Below are positions 45,979-57,938 of a stretch of DNA of 64,000 nucleotides, piece by piece. Position 1 is the first letter of the stretch; each line of letters opens with the position of its first letter. This DNA is from Oenanthe sinensis (lineage: Eukaryota > Streptophyta > Magnoliopsida > Apiales > Apiaceae). The position numbers and the translations under genes are program-made. The notes beneath the pieces are model-generated. The model made no database searches and was not told where the DNA came from. It saw only the letters and a list, made by a program, of their open reading frames with translations. The stretch spans positions 7,998,001 to 8,062,000 of the forward strand of contig CM053813.1 in assembly GCA_028671895.1 (NCBI GenBank), given 5' to 3'.

Positions 45979-48900
45979 TGTGACGCCCCCCAGATCCGGG
46001 GTTAGGGATCCGGGTCATCACGGTCCAATTTCCACAATAAATAATGCTCACCTGCTTTAACAATTATAACAATCCAACATACAAGCAATGACCCCAAACC
46101 AAATACACAACTCAAGTTATAGTCTCAGGAAACGAACTCAAAATAATAACAGTTATTATAATCCAACAATAATAAACTCAGGATCTCATGCTACTAATAT
46201 CACTTCTACATGATGTTACATTAGAAGTTAACAATGTTCCAACCTGTATTAATACCTTGCATAATTTTATAATAATTATCAGGATTCTAAACTGAAATCC
46301 TATCTAGCTTACACCGCCTGTAGAAGCCTCGAACCTGACTAACTCAAGCTCGAATCTCTTCTTTCCTTTGCATCCCATGGGCAAGTCTTACTGCAAGATA
46401 TAAGGTTTACAAAAAGCAAGAATGAGCCAAAGAATGCTCAGCAAGTTAGTTATCAGAATATTTCAAGAAAAAGGTGATAGTCGCAACTATCCCAACTGGA
46501 TATTCAACAATAAGAGTATACAACTTGCAATATGAGTGAAGATGTATAACCAATTATATCTCGACAATAAATGACTCAAGGTTCACGATGCAAGAAGATA
46601 TTCACAATAATAATGCAGTTCACATCACTGCAATACAACAACTTAACTTCATGATTTTTGAGACTGACAATATCAATAAGCAAGCAGTTCAATATACTGC
46701 GAAAAGAATGAATGAAAGTTCATCAATTCCCATTAACACTATCAGTAACTTAGCACCATGGCTTTCGTTATAGAGTAGGAACAGTGAAACTGATATATGC
46801 GAATAAAACAGTACTCAAACAACCAACCGACTCAGAGTGGATTACATTCCCGTTTACACTATCGGTAACTCAGCACCTAGGCTTTCGTTACAGTGCAACG
46901 TCAAATTCTAATCGGAAGAAACGGGATTAACTGGAGATTTTTTCAACGCCTTATTGTACTCGATGATCAGTCGCATGTACAATCGACATTACGTCATTTT
47001 CTCTACTAGTAGAAGGACATCCCCTTATCGGGACGTCACCCTAGGCAACTCATGGGCCTTTCATTACGGCTGGGTCGTGCGTCCCCGACCTCTTACGCAA
47101 CTTTTACTCCAGTCCCTGATGAATACTTTAAAAATCATCAAACCTAGAAGGAAATTTAATCAAACCTTCTAGAATAACAACAATCCACTCTAGGATTTCA
47201 ATCAACTGTTAAGGAAGGGAATTTAATACAACCTTCCAGAACAACACCACAATCCATCACAGGATTTCAATCAACAGATATGGAAGGGAATTTAATACAA
47301 CCTTCCAGAACAACAACGACAATCCATCACAGGATTTCAATCAACAGATAAGGAAGGGAATTTAATACAACCTTCTAGAACAACAACGACAATCCATCAC
47401 AGGATTTCAATCAACAGATAATGGATTCACTTCCGGAATTATGTGGAAGTAATCTCGCATATGTGTGAGTTGACTCTCAGTCAACTAATCAATACGCCAA
47501 ATGCAATTGAATCAAGAAGACTCAAGTACACGACCGGGGAGTCGCTATAATAAAATATCATAACCTTAATAAAGAGTATTTAATTGGAACACTATACTAG
47601 TTCCGAAAGACTCAAGTATATATGGGAAGAATATCAGGATTATTCATACCTTCCCTAGTGTGGGGTTGTTAGCCCAAAAATAACTGCAGAATATTTTATT
47701 GGTAATTAAATAACCAATATTAAATTAAAAATAATATTTAAAGCATTTCCCGGAAGCTCCATAACATTTTAAAACTTCACAAAATATTTGAGTAAGGATT
47801 AGAGTTCTATACTAACCCTCAACCCTCAGTAAACTGGGATATTAAATATAATCAGAGTCAAACAATTTTTAAATATTGATTCGGGTAAAAATCAGTTGAC
47901 CATAATTGTCTTTTAACATTCCCAATATTTAAATAATATTTAAATAATATTTAATATTATTTAAAATAATTAATAGAATATAAATATAATTAAATGATCT
48001 AGTTTTGAATGCTTCGCAATATTTAAATAATATTTAATTTATATTAAATAGTATTTAAATAACCTTCAAAATGAATTTAAAATAATTCATTAATGATGAA
48101 ACACTATTCAACCCTTTTTAAATAATATTTAATTAATATTTAAATATTATTTAAATAACTAAAATAATTATTTAAAATAATTAAGTTGATGATCCTCAGT
48201 GATCATCAAATAATCCTCAATACATTTTGAATCAAAATAATTTTGATAGTTATCGACTACCGTCGAGACAATACCCGACTCTCCCCGGTTAACCATCGAG
48301 TACCCTGAATGGTAACTCGACGCACATAACAGATATTCAATCTGGATACAGGCATACTCTAACTTTTCGAGAAGTTCAGAGTAGCAGAAGAATCAGGTTA
48401 TAAAGGAACAAAACAGTTCAAGGTGAAAAAGCAATGTCCATTTTCAACAACAACGAGCTGAGTAGTTCAAGACACCAACAAACTTTATAATCGAAGAACT
48501 TATTATAAAGTCAAAGATTTCAAAAATCTTGCATCACCTTGAATCAATAATATTCTGATATCGAATAAAATGATAAAGTTAGAAACTTGCCTCAAGTCCA
48601 AGGATGCTATTCCAACTTCTCCACGTTCCGGGTACTCTATAAACATATAAGAACCCACTCTTAGTATACATATGCATGTATCAGGTTAATTCTAAGCTTA
48701 TATATTTTACTTCACATATTGCCCGATATTTCATTTCCTCGGGCCTACTTTAGCTATTAATAAAACCATCTTGGTAATGCTTTTTAATCATGCTCTTTAC
48801 ACCTACATGTAGTCATGATATTCCTTAACAACTTCCGTTACTGGACTGACTCGAGAAAAGTCCTCTAACTGGCTCGAAGTCGTCTCCCAAAATGGTTGCT

Positions 48901-51243
48901 TAACCTTTTCATCATGTTCATTTCACTCCAACACCCTGGTTTCTAGCATTTTTAATAAATTGGAAATTACTCCTTTTGACACGATCTCTTTTCTGAAGTC
49001 TTCTATGACTGTCAAGGAATATCTCATAAAAGTTTTAGATTTTATTAAGCTCCGTAGCTAGTCCAATCATAGCCTCAAAGTTGGACAAAAACAGGATTTC
49101 CATTTCCTGCGCTACCGTTACTAAATCGGTCATATCTTTTGACTCGTTACTCCAAATGACGCAAAATTAGCGCGTAAATGATCTACATACTATCTACTAT
49201 TCAGTCATCTCATCAAACTACTCAGACCAGTTGACAACTGTTCCCAGATTTCCTGGACAGTTACAGCAGTAAGGGTTAAGAAAAAAATGACGTGGTTATG
49301 TTTGTAAACTCATCGTTTTCCATTTTTATACTACTCCAATCCAACCAACAACAATCCCAAACTCCTCAAACAACATCAATAATTAACATACGACAATCTC
49401 AAGCCAAGAAATCAGTCAATATTATGAAAATGTAACTAAAAATCAAATGAGCAACCAAGCTTGACATAACTCTTGTACTAAATCCACAATATCTAAATGA
49501 TCGTTAATCGAAATGACACAATTCTTTTTCCATGAACATTCTGGATGTTCCTATTATTTTATATAAAAGTTTCAAGATTTATGGAGTCCCCTAACTAGTA
49601 TGATCATAGCCTCCAAATTCAGTGATCACAGACTTTAACATTTCTGGACTACCTTTACTAAACAATTCATATCTTTTTACTCACAACTCCGATTAACATG
49701 ATTTTAGTGGGTAAATGATCTAGAGTCCCTTATCTATCTAACCATATATAGAACTCATCAAACAAAGCAGGGTAGCCCTTCGGGTGCTGTAATCAGTTGG
49801 GAGGCAGGAACAAAAGAGGCATGGTCTCCTTTGTAGATACAACATTTGCCTTATTTTAACCTTCTCAAAATCAACCAAACAACCTCCATAAATTTTATAC
49901 TACTACTTGGGAATGTACTCAAGACACCCCAAGCCCAACACAATTTATTAATACTCCAAATATTACCAACAATTCATAGTAATTCAGCCAACAACTCATT
50001 CATGCTCTTACAAGCTTGTTATCACTACCCATGGCTTATACAATAACGTACCATCATTATACTCCATTAACAATATTATTCAGTTATACTAAAATCAAAT
50101 CCCATCTCCAAAACTCAAGCAACAACTCAGACAACTACATACAAAATCAATTTAACTCATATCCTAACTACCCATGCAATTCTCTTTGATTTCTAGGCCA
50201 ACACTTTCCAAAATCTGAAACTATCAGTTTATACAAACCAAGAAACGAACTAGAGAAGATAGGAGGTGAAGAGAGTGCTTACCATTAACGCATAGAGCTC
50301 GAGAAGAGCTTCGTTTTGAGTGGTAGAATGCTTCAAACCGCCATGGCAATCCAAAGTTACAAGATTTTCTTCATCTCCCTTTTTCATATCTTTTCCACTC
50401 GGGATTTCATCCCCAATTAAGGAAATGGAAGTGTTCAACTACCCATGTCTTGTATAGGCTTATACAATCATCACCCAAGCTCTTGATTTTAAGCTCTTAA
50501 ACTCATGAAATGATCAAGGCTTGCTAGTGATCCTCTTCTTCCCCCTTGCTTAGCCGATGGTGATAAAAAAAAAAAAAAGAGCTTGGCTTGCTTTGATTTC
50601 TAATTATGTGGTAAAAAGCTAGTTGACCTGTATTAGTCATATACGATTCCCTATATCCCATTTTATTTATCCAAAAAGGTTCGGATGCAATTTGTCGGAT
50701 AACATATCTCAAGGAAGTCCTGCATATACTACGCATACTTCTTAAAATACGAACCGCTGAATATTCTCAAGTTACCCGTCTCTGAATTCTGACGAGTCCT
50801 ACATACGATCATATATTTCCTAGGTTAATAATATAGCTTCGAAACTAATTTCTGAGGAAATTATTATTCCTACACATTTTTTATACCGATATAGCCCTAA
50901 AACGGCCAAAAATCATATTGTGAATCTTCGAATTCTGACAATTCATACATACGTTCATTTATTCCATATATTAGGAATATCTTCTTCGAATATTTATTTT
51001 GAAACAAATAAATATTCCTACATCATTTCCACACAGTACCACCACGTTAGGGTCAAAGAAAAGTTGCCACTTTCTGAATTCTGAATTGATTTACACGCAC
51101 TCATTTACATTGTATATTAATAATACAACTTCATATCTTAAGTTTCCTATGACAATATATCCATAAAATCGTTTATTCATAAAACGAAAAATTTTATCCA
51201 AAAATCTTAATAATCCCAAGCGTCGAAAATTCGGGTTATTACA
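45979..51243 (-). repeat. 5' LTR of the gypsy element, 5265 bp
   Basis: Partner of 37558-43202 without the MITE and with four 70-bp tandem units. It carries the same stem-loop block (46737-47042), though the first hairpin has one stem mismatch here (ATAGAG instead of ATAGTG). The LTR is far longer than the usual 0.3-2 kb of plant gypsy elements. Confidence 0.92.
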
Positions 51244-51248
51244 CTCTG
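51244..51248. repeat. Target-site duplication CTCTG, right
   Basis: Matches 37553-37557 exactly. The interrupted Copia reading frame resumes right after it. Confidence 0.92.
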
Positions 51249-52468
51249 TCACTGAACTGCCTTATGCTTCAATCCATCAACAAATGATATGTTCTGAATG
51301 ATGACATTTCCAATCTCTAAATTCCATATCCCTTAGTGAACCCTTTGATGTCATCTCCAAATGTAACTACAAGGCCATCTATTGTTACCGCATCTGTCAG
51401 TACGGCTTTATCACTTATCATATGCCTAAAGCAGCCACTATCCAGAATCTATATGACCTTATTATTTTTATTGAGACCCATCATACAAAGACAAAATAAT
51501 TCTTCTTTGGTACCCAAACATGTTTCGGTCCATATGGCTTAGTAACAGGTTTCTTAACAACAGGATTAACATTTTTCTTAAATTCAACATGCTTATTTTC
51601 AATTTTGACTGAACACTTCTCTTTATCAGAAGCCTTGAAATATTTGTCTTTAGGCTTAAAGATTAGTTTTTCCTTTCTAATTATAGGAGGACTAACATTC
51701 TTAGCTCGTGTGTTATTTTTATTCTTGCTTTTCTTAGAATTTATAAATGTACTAGGAGCAGCATGCATTAAATTGAAAGAAGCAGTCATAACATTCAAGG
51801 CACATGGCATACAATTAGGTTTACCAAATTACATGTGAGAACTAGGCATGTTATTCAAGTTTTGCATAGTACAAATTTCAGGGGAATCTATTTTAACCTT
51901 TTTACAAGAATGTGTAAGGTGATTAGTAGATTGACACTTATTACACAATTTCCTAGATGCATTATTAATAGAATTATTAACACCTGCCTTAGTTACTCCT
52001 TGTTTTCCATTTCTGTTGCTAGTCCTTTTCTTTGGAATTTTATTACCTATGTTAGTTTTACATTTAACCCTAGGTTCTTCAATTTTTACTGACTTCTTAG
52101 GTAATTCAATATTATTTTCTTCTTCTTCCTTCTTATCTCGTTCCTCAAATTCAGCATATAATTCTTCTTTGATGAGTAGAACTTCTATATCTATAGGTTC
52201 AGACACAAATTGTTTAAAGAGTGGTTTCTAAGCATTTTTTATGACATTTGGAACATCTACTTTCTTAGTTAACAGATCAGTAGTGTCGACATGTTTCTTA
52301 CCATTTTTCTTACTACATTCGAAACCTATTCCAATTTTCTCTCAAACATTTATTTATCTATCACATCTTTAGTTATGTTAGAAAAGTTCTAAAAAGCCTA
52401 TATTTGCGTTCTAAGTCATCAACTTGGGTTCTTAGGAAGGTCTCTCTCTCACCATTGCACTTGATCTT
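51249..52468 (-). pseudogene. Sirevirus-like Copia gag (zinc knuckle) and protease
   Basis: On the minus strand, frame 52206-51829 ends in a CCHC zinc knuckle, CNKCQSTNHLTHSC, which binds element RNA. Frame 51810-51481 continues with lysine-rich sequence to PYGPKHVWVPKKNYF. Next comes a LDSGC-type aspartic protease start (about 51445-51455), seen in ILDSGCFRHMI. Further upstream (52440-52380) the frame ERETFLRTQVDDLERKYR is coiled-coil-like. Frame breaks at about 51820 and 52210 show decay. The pol frame continues at 37552 across the gypsy insertion. The gag N-terminus is cut at 52469 by another LTR. Confidence 0.78.
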
Positions 52469-53312
52469 TGTGACACCCCCAGACTCATGGGCAGAGATAT
52501 AGGTTGTCACGGTCCAAATTCAAATATTCTTGAACTTGTTATCAATGCTAATATCATTACAGTTTAATAATCTAAAATAAATGCCATGCTGATGAACACC
52601 CCAATACTTTAACACACACACGAGCCATAGTCTCAGGAAACTAAATTTCATTAATTTACAATTTAAATCTTTATCATTACATTCCCATTTATAACATTCT
52701 TGAGTTCTTGGTACTGATTATAGCTTCTGCAAGAAACTATAACAGCAACCAAAAGTTGATTAAGTTGCATCAGGTTACATATATTTATATAAACAATACT
52801 TATAGATAAACTTGACTATCAAAAATGGAATGGAACTGTGAGGCCTATCAAATGGGGTCCTTACCCTTCACACGCTCTTTCGTAGGGTACGGTGCAGGAG
52901 GCAGGAGATGGTCTCCAGCTATTGTGTTTGGAAAGGTAAAACAAGCAAGAATGAGCTACGAATGCTCAGCAAATATATAATCAACATATAGCATAATAAG
53001 GGGACAACCGTAATATGTGTATTAGAGTAATAAATGCAACCTGTATTTGGATGTTGGACAGTTCTAGATACTGTGTAGAAGAATAATAGGTTGTTGTAAT
53101 TATCGTTAATACTATCGGTAACTAAGCACCTAGGCTTTTGTTACAGTACAACGTCAAATTCTAATTGGAAGAAATGGGACTATACTGGAGCATTCACCAC
53201 GCGTTATTGTACACGATGATCAATCGTATAGTACAATAGATATATAACTTTCTCTACTAGTAGAAGGATGATCCTCAACTGGTCATCATCCTAGGCAACA
53301 CATGGGCCTTTT
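52469..53312 (-). mobile_element. Fragment of a second gypsy LTR, diverged relative of the giant LTR
   Basis: It starts TGTGACACCCCCAGA, matching the end of the giant LTR (TGTGACGCCCCCCAGA), and keeps GGTCACGGTCC-like, CGAATGCTCAGCA and CTAGGCAACNCATGGGCC blocks in the same order to about 53312. Between blocks it is strongly diverged. It breaks into Copia gag at 52469. The rest of the LTR and any target duplication are not seen. Confidence 0.7.
53110..53292 (-). other. Stem-loop block in gypsy LTR relative
   Basis: Three inverted repeats in the same order as at 38436-38621: 53110-53148 (loop CCTAGG; terminal pair T-A instead of C-G), 53206-53237 (ATTGTAC/GTACAAT, inner ACGAT/ATCGT, loop TGATCA) and 53265-53292 (AGGATGAT/ATCATCCT). 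Loop palindromes are kept while stems have changed. Confidence 0.5.
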
Positions 53313-54766
53313 GAAAGGGGAGATAGGAGTGAAGGGAAGTAACTCACTGCACTTTCATGTGTACTAGAAATGCTAAATGTAATCTCTATGTAATGGTTGA
53401 TGATAACTCAACAATAGAACAAGATATGTAATAATATGCAGGTGCACAGAAATCTTGGATCACAGAGTTCAGTTAAGACAAAGTCTCAAAGGATCATCTA
53501 CAGACTTGAAGCTCACTGGAAGAAGTTCATTAACATGTTCAGGCCTCAGTGGAGAATAAAAGATGTTGACATCTATTCAAGGATATGGAAGCTACAGAAG
53601 ATTGTCTTAGTCTATGAAGATTTTAGTGCATTACAATCGAAGCTACAAGTAAGGTTTGCAAAGAAGAATGTGGAATCATGTTCGGAATCAAGAGCCCCTA
53701 TCAAGACTAGACACTTATGAACCACACCGTTGCATCAAGTGTCAGGACATTGGAGGCAAGCTCTCGTCGGTTAATATGGTTTTAATCATTCTAAAGTTGT
53801 TGGTTTTCTTGAGTCATGTGGAGGATCAACAAAGGTGGTAAATCAGTGTTGGAGAAATGTCAGCCTAATGGATAAGGGACAGACGGCACAACCTGATTGG
53901 ATCTTACTAAAGCTTCATAGATTAGAAGGCCAAATACTTGGACGTGGTGGAGTCACGTATACGGGGCCAAGTATTTGGATAAGGAAGTCTACACAAATTG
54001 AAGAGTGGAATGGAAATATTTAATTTAATTAAATAAAGTATTTATTTAAATATTTATATATTTTATAAATAAAGATATTCTTTATTTATATTTTATATAT
54101 TTATTAAATATTACTTTTACATTAAATATTTCCAAAGGCATGCTTGGCACATGACTTTGAAGATATGATTTGAGTGGACAAGAGTAAAAGGTGGAAAAGC
54201 GAAAAAAGCAAAAAACAACACCTTTTTCAATATAAAAAAAGAACCCAGGTCTTTATCTTCGGGGTGTGCATCCGGATGAGAAAAGAAAAGGGGAGAGAGA
54301 GAAAAATTATTCTCTCTCCCATGGCCAAACTAGATCTTGAATATATTCATGATTTTCTTTATCATACCACCCCTCTATTCTTCTATTGAAAACACTTGTT
54401 AAATCTTGTATAGAAGATATGGTTGATTTTTGTCTCCTAGATCTACAAAATGTAATAGTTTTAGAGGAGACAAAATCACTTCTTTGTTGTGTTCCTGAGC
54501 TTATATTCTTGAACTTGTTTGTAGCATCTACCCCACTTCAATGAATATAAAGTTATATTCTTGGATCTTGTTGTGTTGTGTATTTTGGATGATTTACCGT
54601 TCATTATCTTGGTTATTTTAATGGTGTTCTTGAGGTTGAAGAAGATGATGAACAGTAACCGGGTTTGAACCAAATTAATTTTCATGTTGTCCCAAAAATA
54701 ATTAATAGTCATAATTTTAGTTTGGGAATCGTATTCACCCCCCTCTACGATCTCCGGAACCCAACA
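53313..54766 (+). mobile_element. Copia-type 5' LTR, plus strand, start uncertain
   Basis: The 3' end is clear: CACCCCCCTCTACGATC, then CGGAACCCAACA at 54766, followed by a primer site. The start could be TGCAGGTGC at about 53438 or TGTTGGAG at 53849. Small ORFs in it (53436-54023) do not resemble proteins. A TATA-like, AT-rich stretch lies at 54020-54130. The 3' end resembles those of the Sirevirus-like LTRs in this window. Confidence 0.6.
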
Positions 54767-54768
54767 AT

Positions 54769-54780
54769 TGGTATCAGAGC
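54769..54780 (+). other. Primer binding site, initiator tRNA-Met type
   Basis: TGGTATCAGAGC two bases after the LTR end at 54766. Confidence 0.9.
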
Positions 54781-54959
54781 TACTCGATTGACATACAAAT
54801 CGATTGGATCTATTTTTATTTTTTTTGAGATTAAAGAGGGTACAAAAAAAATTATTATTTTTATTTATTTTGGTTAACTGGTCATCCAGAAAGGAAGCAG
54901 TAGGTGTTTCGTTAATTGTTGAAGCCCAGAATTTCTCTAAGCACTTTCTAGGGAACCTG

Positions 54960-55270
54960 TGTAGAAATTCCTATCTAGAAATTCTAGATAAGTTTCTACT
55001 TAGAGCCAAGTAGAAATTCCGGAAGTAGAAATTCCTATGTAGAAGTTCTACTTGATGTTCGAGTTGATGTTCGAGTTGATGTTCGAGTTGATATTCGACT
55101 TGATGTTCGAGTTGATGTTCGAGTTGATGTTCGAGTTAGAAATTTCGAGATAGGAATTTCGAGATGGAATCTATGTAGAACATTCCTATGTAGAAGTTCT
55201 ACTTGATGTTCGAGATAGAGTCTATGTAGAAATTCCTATGTAGAATTTCTACTTAGAAGGCTGTTTCTAC
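54960..55270 (+). repeat. Array of GATGTTCGAGTT and CTATGTAGAAATTC repeats
   Basis: Seven or more tandem GATGTTCGAGTT 12-mers (about 55050-55140), plus several CCTATGTAGAA(A/G)TTCTA units before and after. It lies in the leader just downstream of the primer site rather than in an LTR. Confidence 0.85.
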
Positions 55271-56200
55271 ATGACACATGGCTACATAACTTATCTTTTA
55301 TTTAAAACAAAAATTGTTTTTCTCTCAAATTATTTTTAGTTTAATAATTAAATTTGAATTTAATTATTTAAAATATTTTGGAAATAATTTTTAAATTTAA
55401 ATAATTTATTTTTCAAGTTTATTTTACAACTTGGAAAATATTTTATTTTCTTTTAAATTTTAGAGTCAAATATTTTATATTTTTAATATTCTTAGTTAAG
55501 AATTTTATTAACTTGAAAACTAAAATTAATCTTAAAATCCAATTTAATTTCTTTTTGAGTTTAATATTCTTAAAAGTATTTTGAGAATTATTTTTGAGGT
55601 TTAATAATTTATTTTTCATAAAACTTTAATTACAAATTTTATAAAACTCTTTGGAAAATATTTTTTTGGATTGAAATAATTTATTTTCATAAACATTTTA
55701 AATGTTTTGAAAATTTAGTATTTCTATTTCAAAATTATGTTTTCGAGTTGTTTTATTTTAATTATAATTTAAGCTTGGAAGTTTTAATTATAAATCTCAT
55801 AAAACTTTTTGGTAAATCATTTTGGTTGAAATAATTTATTTTCAAGAATATCTTAGATGACTTGAAAATTTATTACTTTTATATCAAACTTATATTTTCA
55901 ATCTGTTTTATTTTAATTATAATTAAAACTGATTTGGATTATAAATTCTATAAAATTCTTTGAAAATTAATTTTGATTTGAAATAATTTCTTTTTCAGGA
56001 TTATTTAATATACCTTGAAAAATTTGTTATCTCTATATCAAAACTTTCTTTTTGAATTATTTTATTTATAATTTGAAATTGAGAAATTTATTATTACTTA
56101 TAAAAAAATGCATTTTCAATTTATTTTGATTATTTAAATTCCTAAAAAATTAAATACTTCTGTTTGGACAAAATGTTTTATTAAACGAAACAACATGAAT
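55271..56200. other. AT-rich leader of the plus-strand element
   Basis: Highly AT-rich, with repeated TTATTTTCA and TTTTGAAAATT phrases at about 120-bp intervals, suggesting an old internal tandem duplication. No gene. Confidence 0.45.
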
Positions 56201-56546
56201 TGATTCTTTGTTCGTTGAGGACAAACGAACTGACTGAAGAACATTCTAATGGAGTTGTGACCTGATCTTACCATTGGAGATGTATTTATACATCGGTCTA
56301 CTCAGTGGATCATTTAGTTATTGAAAGGGGATTAGTTCATTTAGGGAAGAGTCTTCGATCAGTGGTTTTCGAATCAATATCTAAAGAATTCGGGATTTTG
56401 AAAAGGAATTCAGTTTATCGGTCAAAGAACCAAAACAATAATTGAAGATTTGGTTAAAGGACATCGGTGGCAGAAATACACAAGGTTTGATTATCACTGA
56501 AATATGATAATTAAGGGGTTATTGCTACACATACAAAGAAGAGTGA

Positions 56547-56741
56547 TCTTTTCAAGCAGAACATGAGACATTCTATGTCGGGGTCTTTAAGCAGAACAAT
56601 CAGGTATCAGTTTGGGTTGAAGCAGGAACATCATTTGTTATTGAGGTCAAATGCAATGATACTTCCATGAGTGTCAGTAGAATGGAAATTGATTTGGATC
56701 AATTGATTATCACTCAAGATGGAATGCTAAGCATCGCTCAG
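56547..56741 (+). other. Open segment of 65 codons, unknown
   Basis: The frame starts just after a TGA and contains ETFYVGVFKQNNQVSVWVEA and MEIDLDQLIITQDGML. It ends CAG/GTATAC, which looks like a splice donor. A segment just upstream (about 56362-56499, one stop) reads FIGQRTKTIIEDLVKGHRW. The composition is protein-like, unlike random AT-rich sequence, but I do not recognise a family. Confidence 0.3.
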
Positions 56742-57713
56742 GTATACTTTCTAACTAGTTTATACTTGTTTGATTCAATTATAGAGTATTAAGTGCTGAA
56801 CTGCATTATATTATAAGTTTGATGTAATGCATGTCTCACCTTGATTTCTATATAAATTAGATAACTTATGCTAGTTTGTTAGTGTTGCTTGTTTATCAGT
56901 ATTTGACTTAATGATTAGATCTTGTGTGATTTAATGCTTGCTTTACGATAATTGATCATGGTAGCATATAGAGTCTTAGGTATTTATAGGGGTACATTTA
57001 CCAGAAAGAGTATTTGCTGCATGCTAAGTGCCTTGATGTTTACATTGTTTATAATCTGTTTATACTCGCATGGTTGTATTAAAAGCTATATCTGATCATG
57101 TGCTTGTTAAGATGAGTTTGTTTCTAATTTAGGAATTGCCTAGGGGTCAGTATAATAAACCATGAATTAAATTTTTAAATTTAAATTGACTCAGGTAATT
57201 AGAGATAATATAATGTTAAAGTGAACAAAGGTGATTTAGAAGAATTAGGAATCTGAGTGATTGATTCTTCTATGACTACATATATGTACGACATGATTCT
57301 TATAGACTGCTAGTCCACCTTAAGTTAGGTTGGGATCACTGAGCTCATAGCCAAGACTACTTGTTGAGGTTGATATAGATGAGGAGTGATCAGTCAGATA
57401 AGAATGAGCATGTTGAACTTGAATGCTTTGTTGTTAACTATGTTTAGAAATATCTCTAACCCTTGGACTCAATCAAAATTGAGGACCACGTGTCTTAATC
57501 ATTTGTGAATGCAGAGTATCTTTCAACATGTACAAGTTATATATCTCTGACATTTTCATGTTTGAGGCATGTAACTACTTTTGCTTTGGTATTCAAATAG
57601 TTAAGCAAGGTTACCTATTTTTCTTGAATGATCTGAAGCATAATATTAAGGAAGACCTAGGGAATTCTTTGCGAAGGGTTTCCTAATATCAGTTCGAGGA
57701 TGAACAGTATTGA

Positions 57714-57938
57714 TCGGGGTCAAGAGAAATAGAAGCTCACTCTACTGGAAGTGAGGTTATTGCTGACACGAAATGTAATGCTTATGATGAAGTCAACTAT
57801 TCGTTGAAGTTTATCAGAATGGAGTTAGCTGCAACAACAAGTGATGCTCTCACACTTGGTTTATCATCTAATACCTGGTTTATCAAGATAACGGATTCGA
57901 CAGTAAAGATGAAGTTGGTGAGAAAGGACTACTTCTAA
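57714..57938 (+). other. Open segment of 74 codons, unknown
   Basis: The frame between two stops reads EIEAHSTGSEVIADTKCNA and later ELAATTSDALTLGLSSNTWF. It has balanced codon composition. There is no Met at its start. No family recognised; it may belong with the segment at 56547. Confidence 0.25.

Larger units (their letters stand above)
37558..51243 (-). mobile_element. Ty3/gypsy element with giant LTRs, probably chromovirus (Tekay-like), decayed interior
   Basis: The element spans 13,686 bp. Two near-identical LTRs (37558-43202 and 45979-51243) flank a 2776-bp interior. A tRNA-Met-type primer site (45963-45974) and a polypurine tract (43203-43216) fix its direction as minus. LTRs read TGTAATAACCCG to GGGCGTCACA. 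The interior has a gypsy RNase H remnant and, near the 3' end, NSEDGILLRRGDCNN, which resembles the tail after the chromodomain in Tekay-type elements. Full gag-pol would need about 5 kb, so most of it is gone. The layout recalls LARD elements. Target duplication is CTCTG. Confidence 0.9.

Noticed and set aside
42210..50738. Pairs of small ORFs repeated 8 kb apart (such as 42210 and 50250, 42484 and 50524)
   Set aside because: They lie at equal positions in the two gypsy LTRs and show no protein similarity; LTR sequence explains them.
53436..54023. Overlapping short ORFs at the start of the plus-strand LTR
   Set aside because: No domain, wrong context (LTR) and frames that change without conservation.
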